From contig JAHBMJ010000068.1 of the NCBI GenBank assembly GCA_018398765.1, positions 65,963 through 129,962 on the forward strand: DNA of 64,000 bases. The letters are read 5' to 3'. Positions 11,858-23,018 of the stretch are shown piece by piece. The position numbers and the translations under genes are program-made. This DNA is from Chromera velia. Its lineage: Eukaryota; Sar; Chromeraceae. How positions within the stretch are numbered: the first letter of the stretch is position 1; every line of letters starts with the position of its first letter. The notes beneath the pieces are model-generated. The model made no database searches and had not been told where the DNA came from. It was given only the letters and a program-made list of their open reading frames with translations.

Positions 11858-14800
11858 TCATATAGTCGGACTATGTTCACGAGAAAGATGCGGTGCCGGT
11901 TCGTCGTCTGGCACGTCTTCCTGACTGCATTTCCATTCCCGCTCCTCTCCCTCTCCCTCCCCTTGCCGTTCGCTTTCCTGAAGTTGACTGCTGTCGAGAC
12001 CCTCTGTGTCCGGGGGCATCGGTGCGGCCTCGTCGTGCCGCAACGAATCCACTGGCTGACTGAGGGCACTGGCTCTTCTGTCCGTACTGCTTGCTCTTCT
12101 GTCTGTACTGCTGCGAGGGCTTGCAGAAAAATCAGAAGGAATGCGTGGACGGCCTGGAAGTGATCGCTTTGCTTTCTCGGGGCTGGTCTCACGGGAGACA
12201 GGAATCTCTCTGAGACCCGAGGGAAAGTCTGATTGTTGTCGCCGAGAAGGAGAAGGAGAGTGACTCGGGTCCTCTCCTTCAACGATCCCGTTGGGGCTTA
12301 GGCTGCCCTTAAATGAAACAGCACTTGAGGTTGCAGCATTAGGAGAAACAGGCAGGGTGAAAAACCTCGCACGGGACTCCCTCTTTTCTAACCGTGGAGG
12401 CGCCCCAGGCAGTCGGGAGCTCGAACGCCTTAGTGCCCCCTCCCCTCTCGGCCTCAGGGGATGTTCTCCCACCGGCATGTCCGCGTACGGAGAGAAGACT
12501 TCGACAGCCAATACCTCGCCCTGCTCGTTCTCGTCTCCCATCAAAATTCGGGAAGGGTCTGGAGGCCCTTGGTGATCGGGGCTCTGACTGTTATGAGACG
12601 AGCTCTGAAGCGAATCTTCCTCCCTGAATGAGGACCTTCTTTTATTCTGCAATTAGAGAGATCAATCGATCAACGAAGGAAGAAGGAAGACAATGATAGT
12701 CAGAGAAAATGGACCAAGAGATACAGATACGTGCGCCCACAGGGCAAAACAAAGCACATCTTTGTGAGGTTTTTAAATTCGGATATCACCATGCACTACA
12801 GCTAGGAGGAATTGAATGATGATGCACTGCATGGCTGGGTGGCAGCACTTTTGCTGCAAGCTCCCTTTGTCCATGGCTGATGCGCGATTTCGCATCAAAC
12901 AATAGCAAGTGGTTGCATGAAGAAAATAGGAAAGGCAACAAATCGACGCGAATGCATGGAGACAAAGGCACGGCCCAGAAAGCTGACGGCACCCACTCAC
13001 AAAGTCACGCATATATGTATATATGTGAATATTATATGGAGAGGGAGAGAGGAAAAAAAAAGAGAAGAGAAAAGAATGCAGGGGAGCTTGAGACGACGCA
13101 CAGATCGAGAAAGAAGAACGTCGAACGGAGAAGAGACGTGCACGGACTTAAAAGCACTCACAGAAAAACAAAAAGGCACAGACACGCAGACAGAAGATCG
13201 CCAGAGTGTCTGTGCTTCCTCGCTTGCCTAAATGCCTTCCTGGCTGACTGACTGACATCTGCCTTTCCCTTTCTGCTTCTTGGTGTGAAGAGGTCGTCTT
13301 CTTCGTCCTCTCCGTCCGCCCCTATAACCTCAATGCCCCCACACGATGAGCACAGACAGCACCAAGGTCTGCTGATTTTTCTTCTCAAAAGCTGGGGATA
13401 AAACTTTCTCAGCATTTTCACAAGTCGATTTTCCTCTTTCATCTCCATGTCGAAAAGAATTCGTTCGTATTTCAGGATGAACCTGCAAACAAAACGTCCC
13501 CGAAAGGAACCCTCTTTCTTTGACATGAACGACAAAACCGTTATCCTGTTTCTTCACTCACGTTGTCATGTTTGTCATTCATATCGAACTCAAGGAGATG
13601 GATCGTTCAATTGATTTGGAAAGGCAATGATTGAAGAGGCAAACGCGTGCATTTGCAAAAAGAATTGCAGAGAGTGAGGTCATCAAAACGACATGAAGAA
13701 ACAAAAAACAGCTACAAAAAGGGAAGAAAAGCAGCGAGAAAGCTAGGAGAGGGACATACCAGCAGAAGGCCACAGGATCTCGAGTCAGAGGGTAGGGCTC
13801 AATCTGCAGACCGATCGCTTCGACTCTTTTGGCCCGTTTCAGCACTGTCTCGTCCGATAGACCCGCCAGCATTGCCCGAATACCCAACAGAGCGTGCTGC
13901 AAGGGTCCAGCCACGCGGCGCCAGACAAAAAATCCCCCCGCAATTTTAATTGTGAGGGCCAGAAACAGAATCACCGTCATCGACGTGATTCGAAGGGCCC
14001 TGCAATCATCAACAGAAGTCAAGCAACAACCGCAAAATAAAGGCATGCATTTATGTGAAGCCATCTATTTATGTATCCATCGGTCCATTTTTCTCTCCCT
14101 CAATGTCCCTCCCCCATCTCTCTAGCTGCAGTTTCGTCGATTCAAATTTAAAGAAGAGACAGACAGAAGTATGGTGGAATGACGAGAAAGATGTTCGGCC
14201 CAACTGAGGTTTGAAGAACCCGACAAGCGTGCAGACACAGGAGTGAGGAGAAAAGGATGCAATCCGCGTCAGACAGCTTGATGACCACAGCCTTCCAATG
14301 CGTGCGTCAGTATTTGGCCTCTCACCTCGTGGGGTTGTCCTCGCCTGTCCAGACCCCCCGGACGAGAAAGACGGCATCGTAGCGCTCCGAGGTCGGGACA
14401 AAGTTGATCAAGTCGGGGGGTGCCTGCGCGAGCGTGAAAATTCACACAGAATTGATTGATTTCTACTCACATGTGCGCAAAATGTGTGAAAAATGGAACA
14501 GGGAAACAATGTGTCGACTTAGATCGTGCGAACAGAGTGAAGGAAAAGACCTTCTGTGAGACAGGCTCCAGGATTGTATGAAAGCAGTTTCCTCTTCTTG
14601 AAACAAACTGCCACGCGAGATCTGATCTCTGTTTCCTGAAATAAAGAAAACAGCCTCTGAGACGAAATGCCCTTCGAACAGAATGAGGTTTCAACCGGTG
14701 CGCCGTTGTCGAGTGTGATGTGCATCGGAGACTCTCTGAGTGAACTGAGAAGCCGAATGCAAGGTGACAGGGGAGTTCGAGTAGGGAAGCCTTTGGGCAT

Positions 14801-16157
14801 TCTGTCGATGCAAGAAGGCAAATGAGTCGATCCGCAGCCATGCACACCCACGAAACATGAACCTCTCTCAAGAGTAGTTACAGATCTACACCTCAGTCCA
14901 CGCTCTACCACCTTCCTGATTGACTCCTCAAAGACATACCCCCCTTCGAAAAGACAGAGCAATTTAGGAACAAAAGTACGTGCCAGGAAACACAGGAAGG
15001 ACGGCAGATCCACTCACCTGGACTGCCGAGACAAAATACTGTCTGTCCCTCAGGTCCATCATAATCGATCGTTGCGTCCCCGTCTCGGCGTCTCGCAGCA
15101 GGTCCTTCAGTGCCGTCTCTTGGCCTTCTGCAATGTCCACATCCACACGCAGCTCGCTGGCGTCGTATGCTTCCTGTGCTCTCTCCAACTCCCTCTCTGG
15201 TTCGACCAGCTGTCGCAAACCGGCCAAAATCTCTCCGCCCATTGTGAGAGATGGAGGCTCCGAAAGAAGAGATCCCAGAAGAACCGGTTCTCGGATACCG
15301 TCTCCGTTCGTGTCTGCGAGGATGTAGATGGCTACATACCCCCTCTGAAAGGCCGTCATGGACCATTCGTTGATCGCCGTTTTGCCATTCAGCATATCGG
15401 CAGAGATCAGGACAGCTTCCACTGCACCCGACTTTGTGGTGTCGCTGGACGCGTACACCGGGGTTGCAGTAAATCTGCATCATGCGCATATTCGTGCACG
15501 TGTTTCTTTTGTCGCCTGACTTCTATCTGTGTCTTTATAATGATAAGCCTCGATCACTCTCTGTACTTGGTCAACCGGCAGTTTGGCATAAAGCATTGAG
15601 GCTCTTCAGTATGCTTCAAATAATTCTCTCACGAGACTGCCTTCTGGTTATGGATTTCTCTACCCACTCTCGATGCAAGGATGATTCACAGCAAATCTTC
15701 CTTCAGTCTGGTGGTGTGCATCCATCCAGGTTCACTTCGGTGTGAATACTCGATACCAGCTACGCAGATCGGAAAGGTGCGCCCAAAGCGATCATAGCAG
15801 ACACCCAGGTCGTTTCTCTTATTTCTTTCTTTCGAGGAGAGACCGACCTGCCGACAATAGGCGCTGTGTCCTCCTGGCAGATGTCAGCTGCCGACAGTTT
15901 GGAGACTGAAAACTCCGCGTCAGTGTCCGAGAGACCGGTGTACCCTAGAAGAGCCAGCTTGTCATCCCACTCGGGGGATCCGAGGGGTTTGACGTCGGCA
16001 AATGTGATCGCGTCGGTTGCAATGATCTGCTTTTTGGTGTTCACAACGCGCTGTGGTAGGTCGTTGTACGTGTACTTGGATCCCTCAAAGCTCTGGTCGA
16101 GAGAGGTCGCAACAGCCATGACCCACAAATCTGGCACCTGAGGGAAGGAATACACAG

Positions 16158-16192
<35 letters not shown>

Positions 16193-19100
16193 AGCAGGTG
16201 AGATGTAGAGGTGGTATGTATAATGAAGCTCCGACCAAAGATTCGCATCCACAAAGAGCAGTATGCGCATACGCAAAGGGAGATGTACAGCGACATCAGT
16301 CTTTGTTTCACTTGAGTGGGTTTGATTTGACTCTGCTGTCCGGACGCTTTCCCGTTTTCCGGTACCCTCCTTTCCCTCTGACTGTTTCTTTGACCGAGCT
16401 GCTCTCTCTTTCTAGCCCCAAAGCAGGTCGAGACTTTTCATTTAATTTCTCTTACATTATTCTTTCAGAAATGGATGTATAGTACTTCGGTCAGTCATCG
16501 CAAGTTGGAGGCCTTCTCTGAAGAGGTCGCTAGACCCCGTGGAGAATTGAAACTCGAATGCCACTACGCGCACAACATATTTGCACGGATGGAAGTTTTT
16601 TTGTATCTTCTTTGTGCCCTTTTTCTCCATTGAAAATTCTCCAGAGACTGTTTCTACACTTTTTGATCTCCATCTCACGAGGCTTCGAATGAAATTTAGT
16701 CACCAGATACTCACCAATCTGGAGCACACCCTGAGGCCTGTGCTCGACTTTCCTTTCCAACGGAAAGACTCACCTTGACCATCATGGCGACCTCAATTTT
16801 CCTCACGTTGACTTCTCCATTCAGTGCGCTCCTGACCGAGCTAAGACTCGACGAAGAGGCGACCTCTGAGGGAGAGGTCAGAGAGGAGACTGTCCGCACC
16901 GCCGCGTTGTTGGAGACGCCACGAAATCCAAAAGCCATCTGGTTCACCTGCACTCACCCACCCATTCAACCACTATTTCACTCACTCACTCACTCACTCA
17001 CTCACTCATTCATTCATTCATTCATTCATTCATTCATTCCCAAATGATAGAAAGTTGATGGTGGGTTCATCGAGCCATGCACTTTCCCAGAGAAATACTC
17101 ACCAATGCATTCATTTACCAGCTCGCTCCTTCATTCTCTCGGAAGATCATCTGTCAACTGATAAGCAATGCCTCACTCACCAGCTTAGGCAATTCACAGG
17201 AGAAAGGGAAGAAGGCCAAAACCACAGTCAACCAGAGCAACTCCATCTCTTTCACTCCCTATCTTCGCTTACCGTGTTTGGGGGAAGGCAAATTGGATAA
17301 TAATCAAGCTAAATGTTTTTCTGTCGAGCTATCCAGCGGTCTGTCTGTTTCTCTGTCTGTCGGGCTGTTTTTGAGTGCGTCTGTCTGTCTGTCTGTCTGA
17401 TGTACATAAAGGAAACAAGGCAGAAGAAGAAACATGTAGTCCGTCTGATTGACTGACCTTGATCATGTATGCGATGGAGAGCATATTGGCCTCGTCGACC
17501 GCCTGACTCTCGAGGTTTGCTGTCATCAGATTCAGACTGAGGTACAAAGTCATGACCATCAGCGAGAGGCCGACGACAGAGACGAGGGAGTCCAAAAGAA
17601 GTGTGCGGAGAGACGGGAGACGCCAGTGGCACACAGCCTTCAAAAATTGATGTCTGTCAGAGATTACTGACCGTCGCAAATCCTTCACTCGCAGCTCGAT
17701 CTCCTCATCATTGAAAAAGTCAGACAAATGGTCAGAGCCTACTGAAGTCTGACGATTGTATTTTGCCGCCGCTTGATTGTTCATCGGCTGGGGGCGTTTT
17801 TGTGCTGCCAATTTCTTTTTTCTCATTTTCTCTTCCAACTGCTTTTGTTTCGCCAGTTTTTCTGCCTCGACCCTCTTGCTCTGGTACAATGGTTGATTTT
17901 GGTTGGCGAGTCTGTACAACTCCTCCCTGTTGGTCAGATACGCTCTGGCGGGCTTTGCAGCTCTCCACACGGGCAAGAGCGCCCCTGTGAAGACGAAGAT
18001 CACACCAATAATGTCTGCAGCGCGACTGAGGGCCTCAAGGACTCTGATGATGGTGAAGGACTGACGGGTGTCCTCTCTTTCAACAAAGAGACCACGAACG
18101 ATAAAAGCAGACCCAGTCTTACGGAGCACTGCGTTTTCATCGGGTGCTTCGGTATTCTCAAACAAGCGTGGGTTGATCCTCTTTCCCAGCAGAATGATCT
18201 CCTGATCGTCGACTCTGCCAGTCCCCCATACTGTTCTCCTATGGTCAGAAACTGCTTGGAGACGATTCACTAGCTGCACATGCAGTTGTCAAGCCATATG
18301 CATTCATATGCGTCAAGGTTATGGTCACATGAGAGAGAATTGGTCTATGAATCGATCGACGAAAGACATTCATGCATCGACAGTGCAGCGCTGGGAGCAA
18401 ACAGATGGACTGTAGCACAGGAGCAACGAGACAACGGATACGCACAACGAGAAAGGGCAAGCCTTTGTGCAGACAAACGGACAAAGTAAGACACAAATAG
18501 CTAAACAGACATCCAGACAAATGGACAAACAAACCGGCAGGCCGGCACACAGACAGACCGGGAAAAAATCAAAAAGTCAGACTGCGGGACTTTCTTTTTT
18601 TTCCCTTCTTTTTTGAAAACAACAGAGAAGGCAGGCGAACAGGCAGACATACCGACAAGCGAACAGATGGACGGACAGAAGACAGACAAGCAAGCTGGCA
18701 GATTCATAGAGACAGACAGGCAGACAGACGTTTTGCGCGTCATCACCCAGTTCAATTTGCGACGCTCTAGGAAACCCGTTACTTTTGTAGAACTCTGTCA
18801 CGAGCCGGGGCCCGTCAACCCCCGGGAAGGAGAGGTACACTGCTGCATATCCACTTCCCAGAGCGTTCACAACTCGTTCAGGAACTGCACGCAGGCACCA
18901 CAGACAAGTGAGTACTTGTAGATGGACAGATTCTCCGACTTCCTCACGAACACACGCACACACACATGCGGACAGCTTCAGGAATACCTTCTGGTTCTCG
19001 TCGGTGCAATCTTACCGCGGTTTTTGATCTCACTTCCTGTGCATTCCGCATATTGACTGACGCATGCAAACAGACAGAGACATTCATGCACACGCAGAGT

Positions 19101-19240
19101 AAATATGTGATCCATACTGTTTTCTTTTTTCTCTGCCTTCATTCAACCTCTATTCCTTTTTTCTGTTCATTGTTGTATTCCAATTGATTTAATTTTGTCC
19201 CAGTGGTTGATCGATCGATCGATCGATCAGTCGATGGATC

Positions 19241-19277
<37 letters not shown>

Positions 19278-19278
19278 C

Positions 19279-19311
<33 letters not shown>

Positions 19312-19546
19312 GGAGTCGGCTGCACGCATGATCGACTGACTGACTGAATGACTGACGGACTGACTGACTGACTGGACTGACTGACTGAAGGACGGACTGA
19401 CGGACGGACGGGCTCACGGACTGACTGACTGACTGACTGGACTGACTGACTGACGGAAGGACTGACGGACTGACGGACTGGACTGACTGGACTGACTGAC
19501 TGACTGACTGGACTGACTGACTGACTGACTGGCTGACTGGCTGACT

Positions 19547-19578
<32 letters not shown>

Positions 19579-21347
19579 TGCAGCCTTCCCATCCACGATG
19601 TCCCCTGCCACCAGAATTCCCAGGAGACTCCCACTGGAGACAATGGGTGTGAGCATCCATCTGACCAGAGGGTCCGTCCCGGTGTCCCATGGATGGAGGG
19701 GGGGGGAGGGGTCTGCCTCCTGATCCCTCTCTCTGTGGATCGGCGGGTTCTGCAGGCACACACACCCGAGACACCCATTCATTTCGTTCGTTCGTTCGCT
19801 TAATCATTCCCTTATTCATTCGTTCATGCGCTCATTTGCGCATCCATCCATGCATTCATTCATTCATTCAAGCGTGCACATTGGCTGAGAGACCGGCTGA
19901 TCAAGACACCAGAGGTTTATGGACAAAGAGACATGCGGACATTGACACAAGATCAGGCATTGACAACGAGACCCACTGCAAAGAAATGGAAACGCAAAAG
20001 GACACAGATATGGAGGTCCAGTGCAAAAGAGGCAACCAAAAAAGGTGCGGACAAGCAAAGACTTCTTTCTCCCAAATGAGGCCACTGAGCTGTTTGTCTA
20101 GAAAAGATCATGTCACGGACCTCTCTTCTGACATCTGTGAAGGCCAAAATTTCCGTTGTCTTGATCTGGCCCAGGCTCCAGTGATTCCTCATGATCGTCA
20201 CCAGCCCCGCCGGATCCCAGAGCTCTCCAGTTCTGTTCGAATTGGCGTTCACAACAATCATTCCGTTGGCATCCAGCAAAGTCGCATACTCGATTTTTCG
20301 ATTTGTAATCTCAGCCGCCAATGCAGACCGAGAGGTGGCCTCATACGTCGCGATGTCAGCCCAGTTGGCCGAAGATCCCAGTGCCCTCTCGGCCAGCAGG
20401 GCTCGGTGGTTGGGGTTGCGGGACTGTCCTTTGAACCCGAATCCAATCTGGTCCATTTTCAGGCCTGCACGAAGGATTCAGCCAGACGGGCGGACCAATC
20501 ACGAAATTAACTTATGCTGTAAAGTGTGACTTATGGATGTGAAACTGATTTAAGGTTTGCTTGTTCGCCTACCGCTGCAAGACACGATGTATGGCTCGCT
20601 CCGGAGGATAGGATGGACGGTAAGAATACTCTCACTGTTGTGTGCTGAGCCTTTGACTTAGACCTCCTACCCATCTGCGGCTACATGCATTCTTTTGTGC
20701 TCACGCGTCCCGGTACAGCCCCATACACCCACCAATGAGAGACAAGAACGACTTTAAATTTCATTTCCAGCCGGCGGTCACACGGAAGGAGCTGGAATCA
20801 ATTGCAAAAGAGGAGCACTTCGGACAAGCAAAGTTATATTTCAGGGCAAGAATGATGCAGGAAAGGCGTCCCAAATATAAAGAAAGTGCACGATGCAGAA
20901 CGAGCAGCGACATTGAAAGGAAAGCTCTTGTTGGCAAACCCACACAATCAGAGAGAGACAGAAATTGGGCACGCTTACAGGCAAGCCGCCCATGGACATA
21001 GACTTACCGTAAGTCACTTCCAATAGATGGAGCTGCGGCCGCGCCTTCTCCATTCTCGTGTAGTTGAACGCTGCTGTGAACACTGCAGATTCTGCGTACG
21101 TCATTGCGATAATGAGCATCTCCAAGAATCCAATTGCCAGCAGGACTTTGAAGACCAAACTCAAGCGATGCCAAGCATCTGACAGTCTTCTGAAGACTGT
21201 CACGCGCTTGTGGAAGAAATCTTTTAAGCCCCTGTACGCTCTTTTACCGGCCTGGCTTTGATCGGTGCAGTCCGACCTATTTGTCCCGAAGCCTGACGTC
21301 CCTTGTGTCTTACTGTCTGACCTTGACGGTTGGTCATTGTCCGACAT
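11858..21347 (-). CDS. Multi-pass receptor with two tandem cyanobacterial-type sensory modules
   Basis: Twelve exons: 21347-21008, 20464-20133, 19749-19578, 18884-18730, 18273-17458, 16947-16774, 16137-15848, 15474-15018, 14423-14326, 13999-13760, 13482-13257, 12646-11858. They total 4,089 bases (1,362 residues plus stop) and every junction keeps phase. An in-frame stop lies just upstream of the ATG. Membrane segments lie near residues 63-87, 418-437, 558-580 and 947-970. Between the first pair is module 1, with DQIGFGFKGQSRN near 117, a RKIEYATLLDANG stretch, LVAGDIVDGK and GSGYAAVYL. Between the second pair is module 2, with NQMAFGFRG near 606, RKIEVAMMVK, LISADMLNGK and a RGYVAIYI stretch. 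The same ordered motifs occur, as I recall, in the periplasmic region of cyanobacterial methyl-accepting chemotaxis proteins. A basic linker of about 120 residues joins the modules and a Ser/Arg/acidic tail of about 390 residues follows. I see no kinase, cyclase, HAMP or MCP signalling domain. The donor of exon 2 could instead be at 20121, also in frame. Confidence 0.8.
16159..16190. repeat. (GA)n microsatellite beside an acceptor
   Basis: GA repeat on the plus strand (CT on the coding strand) a few bases upstream of the acceptor at 16138, where it acts as part of the polypyrimidine tract of the receptor gene. Confidence 0.85.
16979..17040. repeat. (CACT)n/(CATT)n microsatellite in an intron of the receptor gene
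   Basis: Two adjoining tetranucleotide tracts just upstream, in transcript sense, of the acceptor at 16948. Confidence 0.9.
19207..19577. repeat. Compound microsatellite (GATC)n, (GT)n, (GACT)n
   Basis: Consecutive GATC, GT and then about 250 bases of GACT/GACG units on the plus strand. In transcript sense the GACT block reads (GTCA)n and begins exactly at the donor of the receptor's third exon (19577). Long open frames over it are repeat translation. Confidence 0.95.
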
Positions 21348-21906
21348 TTTGCTGTTCCCGACTCACTCCAACTGTTTCCTTCGTGACTGCTGCAAATGGA
21401 AGGATTGACCGCCTTGTGTGCAGACAGAGAAGAGGCTTCCTCCAGAAGCCGGTCTCTCTCCTTACTCGCCGATACAGACGCTGCTGTCTGCTCAGATGTG
21501 ACGGAACAACTTCTGTTCAACTGTTTGAAAATCCAAGCATGCACATTTGTGCGTAAGCCGGATACATGCCCTCACGCATTCGATCGAGTCAGCATTGTGA
21601 TTCGTGATGTATATGAAAATGCCCCCGCCTGTATACTTAGCTTTGTGTCTTCACCACCGTGATGACGAGAAGAGACTGCGTTGGAAAGATGTTGCAAAGA
21701 ACGCGGTCAGACAGTGGCCGGTGCATGCATGCATGCAGAAAAAAGAAAGAATTAATGCATGCATCATTGCTGGTACGTCCGTCCATCCATCCGTCGACCT
21801 CATGCATTGCATATCTCGACCTGAGATCGCCTGCGTGACTCGATCGATTCGACGGCACTCATGCACTCATTCACCTCTCAGCTGAAGTCGGAACAACAAA
21901 AGTGAT

Positions 21907-22573
21907 TCACCCCATCATCATACACAGACAACTCGCAAGAAAGAGACTTCCGCTACTTCTGAAAACTGCAGAAGAACATGATTTAATCGCTGAGTGATCT
22001 CGGCTCGGTTGGAACGTGATAAATCCAGGAGCGGGGGTCTGAACGAAGACATCGCTGTACGGCAAGTAAAGGGCGCTCATCGACTTGTCCGTTGTCATTG
22101 CGTTGGTTGACCACTTGCCTTGAGCCTGCTCGGATCGCGGGTGCCAGTGCCAATTGAATTCTGGGCACGGCAACACGAGCTGGGCAAACAAGGACGAATT
22201 AGAGACAAATCCGCAAACCAAAGCACAACATCTTTTGGAAAAGGACCCGTAGGCGTGGACGATGACAGACCGTCGGTCTTCTGACCTGCGCGTGGCTCGT
22301 CTGGGCGCCGGTCGCATGAGTGTGATGGCTTTCCACAAGCCTGTGGCCTCCGGCGCAGGGACAGCGCAGAGAGATGGGGGGCTTCCACGGCGCATTGAGG
22401 CAAGGCAAGAGCCCCGCGTGCCTCCTCCAGCTGCGTCCGTCAGTGAGTGGCGGGATTTCATCGACAAGGTCCACGGAGGACCGGGGAGGGGGCTGCAGGG
22501 GGGAAGGAGGGGCTTCGAGAGTAAAGAAACTGCTGGCAAACGACGGCAAGTTCCGGTCAGTACTCAAGTACAT
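21907..22573 (-). CDS. Possible small two-exon gene, product unknown
   Basis: Proposed exons 22573-22286 (96 codons from an ATG) and 22179-21907 (90 codons plus TGA) join in phase with a CAG/GTCAGA donor and a TTTGCCCAG acceptor. The 186-residue product is Pro/Ser-rich in its first half. The second half carries aromatic residues (FNWHWHP, LPYSDVF) and ends in a hydrophobic tail (SLFLASCLCMMMG) that could be a membrane anchor. No family is recognised. An open frame on the plus strand (22262-22632) overlaps the first exon and might instead be a 5' exon of the next gene, though its phase does not fit that gene. Only one of the two is likely to be real. Confidence 0.3.
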
Positions 22574-23018
22574 GCAGGCAGCGAGTCGAAGGAGGTGATT
22601 CGCCGAGCCAAAAAAAAAATCAATCAAGTTAGGTAGAGATTGACGGGAGCCGAATAAAGAAAAAGACAGCAAGAATGAGTGAGTGGAACCGCAAAGAGCT
22701 TCAGCTCCACGTGCAGGAATATGCACACATGAGAAGAAGTGTATATAGAGGAACAGACTCATACATGTAGGAAGCGTCAAGAAACAGAAAGCGGGTCTTG
22801 GAGGGTTGAAGAACGACAGCAACTGCAAAGAGGACCCCTCTTTGGTTGCTTTTTGTTTTCTTTATACGACCTTTTCTTCGTGTCCTGTTGGTTGTTTCCG
22901 TCTCGGATCCCCCATCTTTTCTCATCTTGTGCTCCTCACAATTTGAAGTGCTCTCTTCCATTGCACCACCCAGCTTTCACCAGCGCCTTTCTCGTCTCGT
23001 CTTTTTTGCTGTGCCCGT

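Noticed and set aside
19139-19819. Minus-strand frames of 120-226 codons rich in Ser/Gln/Val
   Set aside because: Only 19578-19749 is exon sequence of the receptor gene; the rest translates GTCA, GT and GATC repeats.
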